Assembly (NCBI GenBank): GCA_900491605.1
Contig: UESW01004077.1
Span: forward strand, 1,097,160-1,161,159
Direction: 5' to 3'
Source of the DNA: Calamus simplicifolius
Lineage: Eukaryota > Streptophyta > Magnoliopsida > Arecales > Arecaceae
Length of the DNA stretch: 64,000 nt
Below the pieces are notes generated by a model. The model worked only from the letters and a program-made list of their open reading frames with translations, ran no database searches and was not told the origin of the DNA. This document shows positions 45,996-58,819 of this stretch, in pieces (within the stretch, counting starts at the first letter, position 1; the number at the start of each line of letters is the position of its first letter). Both the position numbers and the translations under genes were made by a program.

Positions 45996-47181
45996 TGATG
46001 ATGCCCGATCACCTTGAGCTGACGTCCTTGAACGTTAGTGAACGTGTCATCAATTTGCTGAAGAAGCTTCACCTTAGCATCAAGATCTGCAAGAAGTTCC
46101 AGAAACCGAATATTCTGATGGGGACCCTTCGATGCTCAAGTCAGTGATCAGGATCACAGCCATGAGCTCGAAGAAGCTCAAGAGAGAGTGTTAGGAGGAA
46201 GATCCGAAAATTCTCTAAGTGTTCGAGTGTTCATACCTTGGTCAGGGGTCCCTCTTACCCGCTTTATTGATACTTGGGGTCTGTGCTACTTACTTCGAAA
46301 GCTTTGGAATCTCATGATGAGCCACAACTTTATGAATGGAATGTCACAATTAGTGGAATTTATCCCATCTGAACTGGGTAATTGGTACTTTTATGGCAGA
46401 TAATGACTTTTGGACTCATCTGATCAGAGTCATTAATGTTTCATGATGGATTATGATTTCTTAGGCTTGTGCAAGAACCAATAGAGTTGTCTTATTAGAC
46501 ATATATGAATCAAAGATGGCTAGTGGGCCCAGCTTTATCAGAAGTGAAGGCTTGTGTCAGAAGTTGCAGCTGAACCTGAAGACAAGAGGAGATGAGGTTG
46601 CCTAGGAACAGGAGTCGCTTATGAGCTGAGACCGCCTCAGGGCCGCTTAGTAACTGGGACCGCCTCAGGGTCGCTTATGAACCGGGACCACCTAGGAGTC
46701 GGGACTACTTAGGAGCTGGGGCCACCTCAGGGCCGCTTAGGAGCCGGGACCATCTCAGGGCCGCTTATGAACTGGGGCCGCCTAGGAGTGGGGACCGTCT
46801 ATGGCCGCTTAGTAACCGAGGCCGTCTCAGGGCTACTTATAAACTGGGGTCGCCTAAGAGCTGGGGCCGTCTGAGAGCTAGGACCGCCTAGGGCCGCTTA
46901 GTAATTGGGGCCGCCTCATGGTCGTTTAGGAGCCGGAGCTGCCTAAGAGCTAGAACTGCCTACGACCGTTTAGTAATTGGAACCGCGTCAGGGCTGCTTA
47001 TAAACTAGGGCCGCTTAGGAGCTGAGACCGCTTAAGACCCAGAACCGTCTAGAGCCGCTTAGTAACTGGGGCTACCTCAGGGTTGCTTATGAGTTGGGGC
47101 TGTTGACATCCTAACGATTTTCACCGTTGGATAATTTTGACTGTTAACTTACACGGGGCTTTTACTAGCCATATCACATCA
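45996..47181 (-). repeat. Gypsy 5' LTR, probable limits
   Basis: The plus-strand ends are TGATGATGCCC and ATATCACATCA, an inverted TGATG..CATCA pair. The left end touches the primer binding site, so on the minus strand this is a 5' LTR. The interior contains the GC-rich array at 46610-47100. The right boundary is less certain than the left. Confidence 0.5.
46610..47100. repeat. GC-rich degenerate tandem array (GGGCCGCYTAGNARCTGGGRCCGCC)
   Basis: More than fifteen variants of GGACCGCCTCAGGGCCGCTT and CTTAGTAACTGGG alternate. The array reads as a mosaic of two short modules of about 20-25 bases and sits inside the probable gypsy LTR. Confidence 0.8.
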
Positions 47182-48000
47182 TATATAGAAAGTGAAGAGG
47201 ATGGTTGTTTGATTACAAATGTTAAGATAAAGGGAATGGTAGGATTGGGGCATTAGATACAACAAGGTATTCGGCGATCTTGGTGTCAAATTTTGTACGA
47301 ATTTAATTGCTAAAACAATACATATTATTTACTATGATATGACAAATGCTTTTATGTTGATTAAATAATATTTCAACCACACACAAAAAAAGGGCAAATC
47401 CAAAGTCCTTATTTTCATTAATGTAGAGTATATTAGTAATAGTTTCTGTTAATTTTCATGCCTAATTGGTGCATTTATATACTTGGGTAGGGTGCAATAA
47501 GAGACCACAAGTCAATAAAATTTTTGGAAGATATTAATAGAAAAGAGATGACAGTAGGTTGTAGCCGTGAAGAAAGAGAGGAGGATGGTTATTAGCTATA
47601 TAGATCAAGAGGGGTAGATGAAGAATGGTTGGTTGAATATTTCATTATTTTTGAAAGAACTAATGTTCTTCATTATGGCATGATAAAATATGTTGTGTAC
47701 ATTAAATAATATTTTAATTATGAGAAATTTTGACTGAATTAAAGATCCTTTTTTATATGATATACATTAGTATTATTTGTCAATCCAAGTAGTTGAGAAA
47801 TGCTGAGGGATTATAATTATAATGCATTAGTAATACTTCCCCTTCCTTCATTGTGCCAAATTGGTGTACCAATATACTTGGAGAAGGTTTTTTAGAGCAT
47901 TGACAAAAGAGAGAAGAGAAAAATCACATGGTTATGTAGCTACATATTCAAGAAATTAAGAGGTGACGGTGGTTTGAACATGTAGAGTTTGAAAGAAGAT
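47182..48000. repeat. Degenerate direct repeat, period about 390 bp
   Basis: GAAGAGGATGGTTGTTTG (about 47196) and GAGGAGGATGGTTATTAG (about 47578) correspond. So do CTAATTGGTGCATTTATATACTTGG and CAAATTGGTGTACCAATATACTTGG (about 47462 and 47850). The copies are strongly diverged and show no coding signal. Confidence 0.5.
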
Positions 48001-48758
48001 ACATTACTCCTATAAACAAAGGAATCCTAATGAGAATGCTGTTAGGATTTGAATGAATAAAGGAAGCATAAGAGTGCCAAGGCTGACAAAGATTTAGTCT
48101 AATATTAATTATATTGAGAAGATTTTAGGTACTTACATAGGATAAATGCTCTTAAATAGTACTTGTCTCACTAGTATTTCTTAATAAAATCCTAAGTTGT
48201 TATAGGCTCAAGATTCTTTGTGTGCTTTTTAAATTTCGTATTTAAAAAAAAATCCAAAATGATCGAATAGGTTGCCTATACATTTTGTAGTTTTAGTTAA
48301 ACCAGTTCATTAATCTTAAAAAAAAAAAATTGCCAAAAGGGCGCAAAATTTTCACTGGATGGTATAGTTGATTTGTGATTTTCACCCCAGATCATTCATC
48401 TAAAAAGATAAAAAAAAAAAAAAAAAGGTGCAAATTTTGGAGATGCTTGAGTAATGCTTGGAACGATGTTATCAATTTAATAATCTCGTGATCATGTAAG
48501 AAGATATTTCAATCTAATTAATTACTTAGCCTAGCTTGATCTAAACACGTGGTAGCACATTTGTTATTCTAGCACTTCTATCCTTGCCAAACGAGGTTCC
48601 ACTGTAGTTTTCTATTATCCTTTCCCATCTCAATCCTTTCTTCTGTACACAGGCTAATAACAGCACCAAATGGCATCACCAACAAGCTGCTATTATGGTT
48701 TATCTCTAGACCCATGAATCACAAGTAGAGCATAAATAAAAAGAGGTGCAGAATATCA

Positions 48759-48800
<42 letters not shown>

Positions 48801-50808
48801 AGACGAGCATCACATAGATGCATGTACAATAAAATATATTTTAATAGCTTTAATCCCTCGATAAATATTATAATCTAATAAAAATATTGGATTTTAAGGT
48901 TTGGATCTACCTTAGTTCCAACCGATAAAATAAAAATTTGAGTTCAAGAATAAGATTAATTTAACTCAGTTGGACCTATCATCGGGCATAGTCATTATAA
49001 ATGTTGGATTTAATTGAAGGGAGGTCGGCAGGTCTTTGGCCCCATTGTCACTTCTTCTTGCATCTCAATAGATCAGCATTGTATGAAGCTTCCATGAGGG
49101 AGGGCGGGAGTAGTACTTGGTTGACGCTTGACATATATTAAGAAGTGGAAATCAAGCAGTAGCATGACATCGGGGACAGTTTCAATTCTTCAATGTGTAT
49201 CGTTGACTTGGCATTTAAGGCTTTCCATGAAGGTCAAAATCTTATGCTAGATCATATAGATTTGTTAGAACTTTTCAAATAGAAATGATTGATTAGAGTA
49301 TTAAGTATGGAACGGGTGAGGAAGATGATTCCTTTTTTTTTCTTATCCTTTCCATGTCACCTTCCAAACCCATGGATGGATTGCAGAATGTGACAGTCCA
49401 CTGCATATACGCATAAAATTTAATCTCATGCATGACATGTACATGTAAGAAGCTATATTCAAAATATATTTAATAAACATTATAATTTAACTAATAATTA
49501 TTCATATATATATATATATATATAGTTTTCAAAACTAAACAAATTCAAATAATATGTTAATGTCTATATTTATTAAATTCTCAAAATAATTTTGATATCA
49601 TAATTGAATAACTAAATCTCTATCTACGGTCATGAACCAAGGCCTAAACTTATTATTGATTGATGCATGAGAAGAGAGTCAAGAGAATTAAATAAAGGAG
49701 GAGAAGGCACTAATTAGCTTCACCTCCCTCCTTTTCGACGAGGAGAAGGAACTTCATCTTTTACCAAACTTAATTTAATGTTACTAGATTTTTTTAAAAA
49801 AAATTTTTTTTTAAAATCTAGTAAATATTACATTTCTATGTTTTGAATATGTTAGCGGTTTTAATAAGCTTCATTTTTTTTTGTGTGATTCTATTAGGCC
49901 TAATATTTCATTCCCTCATCAGAATACAAAGGAAGAAGAATGCTAATTCAGTCAAATCTTGACCTAATAAGGTGGAGTGAATTAATACTTTGATGTTGAT
50001 ATATCTCTCATGTATCAACTCTCATTCAACCAAGTCTTCGAGGAATTTACTATGATACTTCTAAATTTATAGAGGATAAGGACTGATGTCCGCTATGTTT
50101 CTCCTCTTTCTCTTTCTCTTTTTTTTCTTTTCCTTTCATTTATCGAATAACAGCATAATTTTAAAAAAGAAAAATACATTTAAAATAGGAAGAAATGTAT
50201 TTAGCATATGATATATATAACATATAAAATCAATGCACATTATCACAACTGATCTAGAGCAATATAACATCTCCAGTTTGTTGATTTATTCGTTCTTTTT
50301 TTTTTTTTTTGCTTTTGTTAAATCAATTTAAGATTTCTTAGTGAAAATTATTCAAGGCGATAATTGTAAAGATCCATATGATCGAGAAGCAATCTCCAAT
50401 GTCAATTTTGCTGTGTTAGTTGATATTTTATAGTATCTCGGTTGTTGTATGTATCTTGGCCAGCCTATTTGAATGTCTCTCGTTCAGTTTATAAATTTTC
50501 AATCTTTCAACTTGGCTCTTGTAGTCGTGGACGGCCACATTAATTAAAACTATAAAAAGCTTATTACTTGGGTATTATTATATTGAGCAGACTCCTGTAG
50601 ACCCGCCCTCGTTTTGGATATGCTGGGAGGCGGCTGCTGCCGGTCCTCCTCTCCGGTTTTCTTTCAAATCGGTGGATTCTAAGGTGCCTTGGCCTTTATT
50701 TATTTATTTTTTTTTAAAAAAAAAATAGCCTTCACATCATCGCATGTCAACTGATGGGGATGACTCGGTCCGCATTTACCCCCGTATCCAATCCAACCGC
50801 CGGTTGCA
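48000..50808. other. AT-rich intergenic DNA
   Basis: No gene recognised. TA tracts lie at 48763-48797 and 49506-49524, and a short GC-richer patch at 50590-50690. Confidence 0.4.
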
Positions 50809-51119
50809 TGGTAATAGTATTCTCTAATTTTAAATATTTTTAAAATCTATAAAATTTAATTTTTTTGATTTAAAAAAATTAATTATTAAAAAATTTGATC
50901 ATACATAATAATTTATTTCTTCAATTATGCATTAATTTTATTAAAATTTTATTTTATAATTTATATTTAATTTTTTTAAATAATTTAAAGCTTTTATCTA
51001 TAAATATGTAACAACTCTTCTAGCTTGTTACCTTTTCTTATTCTATCTCTGTTACTATCAAGGATGGCTTGCTATCAAGCTTTCTTATTCTATCTTCATA
51101 GCTATCAAGGATTGCCACA
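50809..51119 (+). repeat. LTR copy 1 of the gag-only element
   Basis: It starts near TGGTAATAGTATTCTCTAA and ends GATTGCCACA. It shares CATACATAATAATTTATTTC, ATTATGCATTA and CTATAAATATGTAACA with the LTRs at 58439, 58820 and 59534. The start is approximate. Confidence 0.75.
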
Positions 51120-51428
51120 ATAAGTATCAGAGCTAGGTTTTGATAATCTGCTATTCTTCTATTCTTCATCTTATTTTCTTTCATCTATTATTATTCTTTT
51201 TTCTTACCATAAAATTTATCTAATTTATTTTTTTATATATTAAAAAATATTCATCTTTGTATAATCTACCACCTCCAAAATCCACATCTCCTCCCTTGTC
51301 GAGTTTCAACATCGTGATGCCATTTCGTCTCACTTCAAATCTATCTGATTCCTTTTTTATATTAAAAAAATCCTTGCATAATCTTAATTCCTGTTACCAC
51401 CCCCAAAATCTACCTTCGTTTCACTACC

Positions 51429-52037
51429 TGTTGGGCCCATGGCCCACTTATTCAGCCCATTAGGGCTAAAAGCGCCGCGTGACTTCTTTTCCACAGTTCC
51501 TTAGTTGGCTTTTTGGGAGAGCAGCCGTCTTCCTTTTTTGATTTTCTCTTTTTCAAGGAGCAGCCGTCTGGAAAAAAGAGGCGGAGCAGGTAGTGGGTAT
51601 TTCTCTTTTTTTAAGAGCGTAGATTGCAAGAGAAAGAGAAGAAGGGCTAGTGCTTGTGCTTGACTACGTGGAAAAACTTCCACTCTAGGAATCACATGAA
51701 GGTGCTGCAAAGAAAAACAAGAGAAGAAGAAGAGAAGAGAAGAAAATAAGGAGGTAATGCAGGAGAATGTATTTTTCGGTGACGTAATCCTTATATCCCT
51801 ATTATTCTCTTGTGATTGTTTCTCAAGTCCTGGCAAGGGACTTTGAGACTTGGATATTTATTATTCTATAGTGGATCTTCTTCTCTGGCTTGCCCATTTT
51901 TTTTTCCTTTATATTGGAGGGATTTTTCACGTAAATCTTGGTGTTTCTGTGATTGTGTGGTTTGCGCATTTTATTTATTATTTTGCTGCGTATTATGGTT
52001 TGCTAGTATTTGCTCATACACGGATTCTTTCCCATCA
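51429..52037 (+). repeat. 5' LTR of the Tork copia (609 bp)
   Basis: TGTTGGGCCCATGG to TTCCCATCA, followed by ACTAGTATCAGAGCC, a primer binding site with one change from TGGTATCAGAGC. Confidence 0.92.
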
Positions 52038-52071
52038 ACTAGTATCAGAGCCTGTGAATTTTTGTGCGAGC

Positions 52072-53000
52072 ATGGAGGCCGGTAATGTTTCCCGCATGAT
52101 CAGTCTAAACGGAAACATTTGGATGATATGGAAACCAAGGATGGAGGACCTCTTGTATTACAAGGATCTATATGGACCTTTGGAAGGGGTCAAAGCAAAG
52201 CCCATTACAATGATAGATGATGCTTGGATCATGTTAGATCAGAAAGCAGTCAGTTTTATTCGGCAATGGTTGGATGATAGTGTCTTTCACCATGTTTCCA
52301 CTGAGACTTCTGCAAACTCTCTTTGGAAAAAGTTAAAAAGTCTCTATGAGAGAAAAATAGCTGGCAACAAGGCTTTCTTGATCAGAAAACTAGTGAATCT
52401 GAAATATAAAGAGGGTGCTTCTATTGCTGAGCATTTAAATGAAATGCAGAATATTCATAACCAGTTATCCTCTATGAAAACGTCTCTTGATGATGAGTTG
52501 TAGGCATTGTTACTTCTCAGTTCATTGCCAGAAAGTTGGGAGACACTGGCGGTTTCCCTCAGTAATTCTGCACCAGACGGTGTTGTCACCATGAGTCAAG
52601 TAACATGCAGTTTATTGAATGAGGAGTTAAGGAGAAAGAATTCAGAAACTTCTCAGATTGATTCACAGGCACTTGTCTCAGAGAATAGAGGACGATCAAA
52701 GTCTAGAAATAGAGACAATTCATATAAGGGTAGAAGCAAATCAAGGTCAAGAAAAGATATTACTTGCTACAACTGTGGTGAGAAAGGGTACTACAAGAAT
52801 CAGTGTAAGAAGCCTAAGAAGAGTAAGAAAAAGGGAAAAGAAGTGGAGGATACAGAGTCAAAGGAGAATATCACAATTACAGTGCAGAGTGATAATTATT
52901 TGATTTTATCTACTTCTGATGGTATCTTCTCATGTGAGTGTCAAAATCATGAGTGGGTGATTGACACAGGTGCTTCTTATCATGCTACACCACGGAAGGC
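52072..53000 (+). pseudogene. Tork copia gag and start of protease
   Basis: It starts at ATG 52072, 35 bases after the LTR (MEAGNVSRMISLNGN). Capsid motifs include SLWKKLKSLYERK and NKAFLIRKLVNLKY, with an in-frame TAG at 52501. A Ser/Arg-rich region (RGRSKSRNRD) precedes the zinc knuckle CYNCGEKGYYKNQC near 52770, where the usual His is Tyr. The protease active site WVIDTGASYHATP is near 52955-52993, after which the frame is lost. It would have encoded the capsid/nucleocapsid polyprotein and the protease. Confidence 0.9.
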
Positions 53001-55970
53001 ATTTTTTTTCTACGTATAGGACTGAAAATTTGGTGTTGTCAAGATGGAAAATCAAGGCACAGCAGACATCATTGGCATGGGTGACATCGATATGAAGACC
53101 AATCTTGGCTGTAAGTTGGTACTCAAGGATGTAAGGCATATGGTTGACTTGAGGCTAAATTTAATCTCAGTTGAAGACTTGATGATGAAGACTTTGATAG
53201 CAGATTTCATAAAGGGTAATGGAAGCTCAGTAAAGGTTCACTTGTTGTAGCCAGTGGGAAGAAATGTCACACTTTGTATAGGTTACAGGCTAAAGCTTAT
53301 GGTGAACAGTTGAATGCTATGGAGAAAGACTTATGGAGTTGTGACATAAACGACTGGGACACATGAGTGAGAAGGGGCTGCAAGTTCTTTCCAAGGAAAA
53401 GTTCTACCAGACTTCAAAGGTGTACATCTGAACCAATGTGTTGATTGTTTGGTTGGCAAGCAACATAGAGTTTCTTTTGCTAGTCCTTCTTTGTCTAGAA
53501 AAATGCATGTTTTGGATCGTGTCTATACAGATGTTTGTGGTCCTCTGAGGATAAAAACTCCTGGTGGATCAGTTAATGTTTCAAGTATCAGTGCGCACTT
53601 TATTTTGTCACTTTTATAGATGATTTTTTCAGAAAAGTTTGGGTCTATGGTTTGAAGACCAAAGATCAGGTTATTAATGTCTTCAAAGAGTTTCATGCCA
53701 GAGTTGAAAGAGAGATAGGAAAGAAATGAAATGCATAAGGTCAGATAATGGTGGTAAGTACATAGGGTTATTTGATAATTATTGCAGATCACATGGCATT
53801 CAGCATGAGATGACAGTTCCTGGTACTCCTCAGCATAATGCAATTGCAGAGAGATGAACCGCACCATCATGGAAAAGATCAAATGTATGCTTTCACAGTC
53901 CAAGTTACCTGAAAGATTTTGGAATGAGGCATTGAAGACAGCAGTTGATGTAATAAATGTGTCACCATGTACAGCTCTAGATGGTGATGTCGCAGAGCGT
54001 GTATAGTCAGGAAAAGATGTCTCTTATAAGCACTTGAGAGTGTTTGGTTGCCGTGCATTTGCATATGTTTCAGACATTGAGATGTCCAAGCTGGATGGTA
54101 AGACAAAAGAATATGCTTTGCTTGGTTACTCACATGATGAGTTTGGTTATAGACTTTGGGATCCAGAAAGGCAGAAGGTGTTCAGAAGCAGAGATTTGGT
54201 ATTTTTTGAAGATCAAACCCTTCAAGACTTTAAGAAGGAAGTGTCAGTCAAGTCTTCTGCAGGAGGATTAATAGATGTGATCCAGTTACTCCTCCAGTAT
54301 GTCAGGATGATGGGGGAGATGCGCAAAAAATAGTGCAGGAGTAGATGTTAACTCACCTGTAGGATATGTTGAGCAGGAAGGAGATCAGGAGTAACCTCCT
54401 ACAGAGCCTCAGCTGAGAAGATCTACCAGACAACGTCAACCTTCCAAAAGGTATTCTACAGATTAATATATAATGCTTAACGACGCAGGTGAACCAGAAT
54501 GTTACAAGAGGCAGTTGAAAGTGAGCAAAAAAGGAGTGGTTAGTAGGTATACTAAAGAAATGATGCCTTACAGAAGAACCACACATATGATTTAGTGGAA
54601 CTACCAAAAGGAAGGAAGGCTTTAAAAAAAGTGGATTTTCAGGTTAAAGACTCAATAGCATTGTTCTCAACCAAAGTACAAGGCCAGATTGGTTGTGAAA
54701 GGCTTTGGTCAAAAGAAAGGTATTGACTTTCAAGAGATTTTTTCTCCTGTTGTTAAAATGTCTTCAATTCGTGTTACTCTAGGTATTGCTGCTAGTCTAG
54801 ACCTAGAGGTTGAGCAGTTAGATGTGAAGACAGCTTTTCTTCATGATGATTTGGAGGAGAAATCTATATGGAGCAACCAGAAGGCTTCAAAGTCAAAGGT
54901 AAAGAAAATCTTGTCTGCAGATTGAAAAAAAGCTTGTATGGGCTAAAACAAGCTCCAAGGCAGTGGTACAAGAAATTTGATTCATTTATGGCTGAAAATG
55001 GATACAAAAGAATGGCTTCAGATCATTGTGTGTATATCAAATGGTTTAGTGATGATTTTGTCATACTTCTACTTTATGTTTGATGACATGCTTATCCTTG
55101 AAAAAGATATATCTATGATTGATAGGTTGAAGGAGTTGAGTCAGTCATTTGCAATGAAGGATATGGGACCAACAAAATAAATATTGGGCATGTAGATTTT
55201 CTGTGATAGAAGAACCAAGAAAATATGGTTGTCATAGGAAAAGTACATTGAGAAGGTATTGGATAGGTTCAGTATGAGCAATGCAAAGCCAGTTGGTTCT
55301 CCTCTTGCAGGTCACTTCAGGTTATGCACAGAGCAGAGTCCTTCAAGTGATGAGGAGAAGGAGAAAATGAAGAAGGTTCCTTATGCTTCAGCAGTCGAAA
55401 GTTTGATGTATGCGATGGTATGTACGAGGCCAGACATCGCATATGCAGTGGGTGTTGCTAGCAGATTTCTTGCAAATCTAGGGAAAGAGCATTGGGCAGC
55501 AGTGAAGTAGATCTTCAGATATCTCAGAGGAAGCTCCAAAGTTTGTTTAAGCTTTGGGGGTGGTCCACCTGTACTGATTGGTTACACAGATGTAGAATGG
55601 CGAGAGATGTTGATACAAGGAAGTTCACATCGGGTTTCATACTTACTTTTGCAGAGGGAGCTATGTCATGGCAATCCAGATTGCAAAGGTGTGTAGCTCT
55701 CTCCACCACAGAGGCAGAATATATTGCTGCAACCAAGGTCTGTAAGGAGATGTTGTGGATGAAAGAATTCTTACATGAATTGGGGCTAAAATAGAAAAAT
55801 TATGTAGTACATTGTGATAGCCAGAGCATCATCTACTTGTGCAAGAACCCAACTTTTTATTCCAAGTCAGGCATATAGATGTCAGATACCACTGGATTCG
55901 AAATGTGTTTGAAGAAAAATAGTTGCAGCTTCAGAAAATTTACACAAATGAAAATGGGGCAAACATGTTG
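53001..55970 (+). pseudogene. Tork copia pol (integrase, RT, RNase H), broken
   Basis: Pre-integrase zinc region with HMSEKGLQVL and CVDCLVGKQHRVSFA (about 53360-53480). Integrase core at about 53515-53860 (DRVYTDVCGPLR, IRSDNGG) and C-terminal block MRVFGCRAFAYVSDIEMSKL at 54034. RT includes GIDFQEIFSPVVKMSSIRV (54721), LDVKTAFLHDDLEE, SLYGLKQAPRQWYKKFDSF, and a YVDD box split by a frame change near 55080. RNase H has SWQSRLQRCVALSTTEAEYI near 55660-55720. Many frameshifts and stops make the whole region inactive. Confidence 0.9.
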
Positions 55971-56078
55971 ACAAAGACCTTGTCAAAAGAAAGGTAAGAG
56001 ATATGCTGACAGTTGGTCGGCATGATTTCACACTAAGAAAGCATGAGACAGCCTGTCTTATGGGCTGAAGGGGGAGGT

Positions 56079-56691
56079 TGTTGGGCCTATGGCCCACTTA
56101 TTCAGCCCATTAGGGCTAAAAGCGTGGCGTGACTTCTTTTCCACGGTTCCTTAGTTGGTTTTTTGGGAGAGCAGCCACCTTCCTTTTTTATTTTCTCTTT
56201 TACAAGGAGCAGCCATCTGGAAAAAAGAGGCGGAGCAGGTAACGGGTATTTCTCTTTTTTCTAGGAGCGTGGATTGCTAGGGAAAGAGAAGGAAGGGCTG
56301 TTGCTTGGTGCTTGACTACGTGGGAGGACTTCCACTCCAGGAATCATGTGAAGGTGTAACAGAAGAAAAACAAGAGAAGAAGAAGAAGAGAAGGGAAGAA
56401 AATAAGGAGGTAACGCAGGAGAATGTATTTTTCGGTGACGTAATCTTATATCCCTATTATTCTCTTGTGATTATTTCTCAAGTCCTGGCAAGGGACTTTG
56501 AGACTTGGATATTTATTATTCTATAGTGGATCTTTTTCTCTGGTTTGACCATGGTTTTTTTCTTTATCTTGGAGGGATTTTCCACATAATCTTGGTGTTT
56601 CTGTGATTGTGTGGTTTGCGTATTTTATTTATTATTCCGCTGTGTATTACGGTTTGCTAGTATTTGCTCGTACACGGATTCTTTCCCATCA
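56079..56691 (+). repeat. 3' LTR of the Tork copia (613 bp)
   Basis: It starts TGTTGGGCCTATGG after a polypurine tract and ends TTCCCATCA. It matches the 5' LTR along its whole length with scattered substitutions and small indels. Confidence 0.92.
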
Positions 56692-57039
56692 CCATCGTGG
56701 CCAAATTTGTTTGTCTCTGCCTTCCTGAATCCATTGTCACCTCCTTCCTGTTCTCCTACCATTGAAACATGTAGCTAAATCGTGCCAATCCTTCGATCTT
56801 TGGTGGATCATGACAGAGTAGCACCTTCATCATGCAACTTTTTGACAAATCCCTTAATTCCAACAGTCGCTCTCTCATCCAACTTAACATCTCACCATCA
56901 TCATCACTGCCAAGTTAAAAGAAAAAAAAAGAAAGAGGAAAAAATGAGAGAAATTAAAAAAAAGAAAGAAAAAAGAAAAAGAAAAAGGGGAGAGAAAGTT
57001 GAAAAAAAGGAAAAGAAAAAAAGAATGATTCTTTTTTAA

Positions 57040-57960
57040 GAAAGTGGTTATCAAGATTTGTAAGATATGGCAGAAAAAACTCGTCAGCAATAATGGGAGA
57101 AACACATTAAAGGTGATATAAAAGCTTAAAAGAGACAACAAAAGCATCAGTACTCGAGTTACGAAATCTGTATTGAGCTACGAGAATCTAATAAGCAGCT
57201 AATTGATACTTTGGCTAATTTGAAAAAGATGGTTATGGGTATAAGAAAAGAATATTTTGGTGAATCTTCAAGGATTTGATCACTATACAAAAATGGAAGG
57301 AATGATCTAATCCCAAACCTCATGCCATGAAGTTTGTTGTTCTGATGAAGAACTCGTTAAGCTGTGCCAAACCTCCACGGTGCATGAGTATCAATCCTAA
57401 TTTGAATAATTTATTAACTAGGGTTAACTGAAGAATTTTTTGTAAGATGCTTTGTTGATAGATTTAAAGAAGAAATCAAGCATGCAGTTCGTATGTTCCT
57501 GCCAACCAATATAACTGAAGCTATTGGGTTGACTAGGCTTAAGAAAAAGCAACTGCTTGCTTTATGTATGCAAAAAGATAACTATTCTTATAAAAAAAGC
57601 AAGTTGGCTCTGAATCTAGATCTAAAAAGATACATAATTTCTACTATTGGTCTAGAACCCCATGCAGCAATTGTTCCATCTCCAGTTGGCTCTGAATCTA
57701 GATCTAAAAAGATACATAATTTCTAGTATTGGTCTAGAATCCCATGCAGCAATTATTCCATCTCTTGATGGTGTGGACCATATAGGATTTGAACCACTTA
57801 GAGAATGGATGACTACTATAACATTTTTGTACTATATGGCCAAGATCTCTATTACTTAATCCTGCAACCGAAGAAGTTGATGGTACATTTAAAAAAATTA
57901 GTAGTGCTTCAGTAGCACGTACAAGACTTTTAATTCTTTCTTGGTACAAATTTTGCTACT
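57040..57960 (+). pseudogene. Gag remnant of the gag-only element
   Basis: The translation FFVRCFVDRFKEEIKHAVRM and FLPTNITEAIGLTRLKKKQ (about 57432-57555) matches the retrotransposon gag pattern of Ty3/gypsy-like elements (a short helical block before a 'tlseAfglA' stretch). A perfect-looking tandem duplication (57603-57684 and 57685-57766, 82-base period) lies in the following region. Stops prevent translation. Confidence 0.6.
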
Positions 57961-58438
57961 CTATAAGCATTTATTAATACAACAACTTCTTCTAAAATAA
58001 CTATCTCAAGAAGTTCAACATCAGCATCTAAGCCTTATCAGTCCTCACAAATTACAGTGAAGCCATTAGAAGCATAACAAGCTAATATGCTACAAAACAA
58101 TCATCTGTTATTATAAAATTCTCTAATGCATATGGTGTTGGTACTATAAAATTAGATGATACTTCTAGTTTAATACAAGCAACAGGTTGGTTTCACATGA
58201 ATTTACTTTTGATCCTAGTCTACAAAAGCTATTGCATCATCTAATTGTGACTTCATAAACTTATATCTATTGTTCATGGTTGGACCTTAGTGGATACATA
58301 CATACCAAGTATCCATTTTAATGGAGTTACAAATAAAGATAATAGAAGAGGCTACATATGAGAACTTCAATAAGTAGCAGAAGAAGTTTTTTGATTTTCA
58401 ACCTTGAGGACAAGGTTAATTTTAAGAGGGATGGAATG

Positions 58439-58726
58439 ATAGAATTATCTAATTTTGAAGATCTTTTCAAATTTATAAGATTCCCTTGATTTGAAGGATT
58501 TAATTATTAAGAGAAACTACTAATTATACATAATGATTTATTTCCTCAATTATGCATTAGTTCCATTAAGAGTATGCTTTTATAATTTATATTTAGCTTT
58601 CTTAAATAACTAGAGGGTTTTTAACTATAAAAAATGTAACAATCCTTCTATCTTGGTAGCATGAAAAATAATATCATTAGTTTCTTTTGTCTTATTCTAT
58701 CTCTGTTGCTATCAAGGATCGCAACA
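58439..58726 (+). repeat. LTR copy 2
   Basis: TGATAGAATTATCTAATTTT to GATCGCAACA, preceded by a purine-rich tract (TTTTAAGAGGGATGGAA). It closes the gag-only element on the right. Confidence 0.8.
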
Positions 58727-58819
58727 ATAAAAGGTCACGTGTGAGTGCTTCGACAAGTAGCAAAAGAAGTTTCTTGAATTCCAACCTTAAGAATAAGATT
58801 GATTTTAAGGGAGGTGGAA

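Larger units (their letters stand above)
51429..56691 (+). mobile_element. Complete Tork-type Ty1/copia element (two LTRs)
   Basis: The two LTRs (51429-52037 and 56079-56691) both start TGTTGGGCC and end TTCCCATCA and differ at roughly 6 percent in their first 110 bases, so the insertion is not recent. The order gag, protease, integrase, RT, RNase H is the copia order, and motif style resembles Tnt1/Tork elements. The PBS (52039-52050) is a damaged initiator-Met type and the polypurine tract (AAGGGGGAGGT) is at 56068-56078. Flanks are CTACC on the left and CCATC on the right, so a clean target duplication is not visible. Confidence 0.9.
50809..58726 (+). mobile_element. Gag-only LTR element (TR-GAG-like) interrupted by a Tork copia
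   Basis: It has a left LTR (50809-51119), a primer binding site (AGTATCAGAGCT, 51123-51134), a leader, gag remnants (about 57040-57960), a short tail and a right LTR (58439-58726). Only about 480 bases separate the gag remnant from the right LTR and none look like pol, so the element was probably non-autonomous. The 5.3-kb copia at 51429-56691 is inserted in its leader, and the sequence resumes on the far side. Confidence 0.7.

Noticed and set aside
45436..46403. Open frames of 140, 186 and 71 codons on both strands
   Set aside because: They lie in gypsy gag/LTR sequence; only the minus-strand gag-like pieces make sense.
46610..47100. CRISPR-like array
   Set aside because: Eukaryotic DNA, no constant repeat with unique spacers, and both modules degenerate; it is an LTR-internal tandem array.
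56884..57147. Phe/Leu-rich minus-strand frame and Lys/Glu-rich plus-strand frame
   Set aside because: Both are translations of an A/G-rich low-complexity tract.
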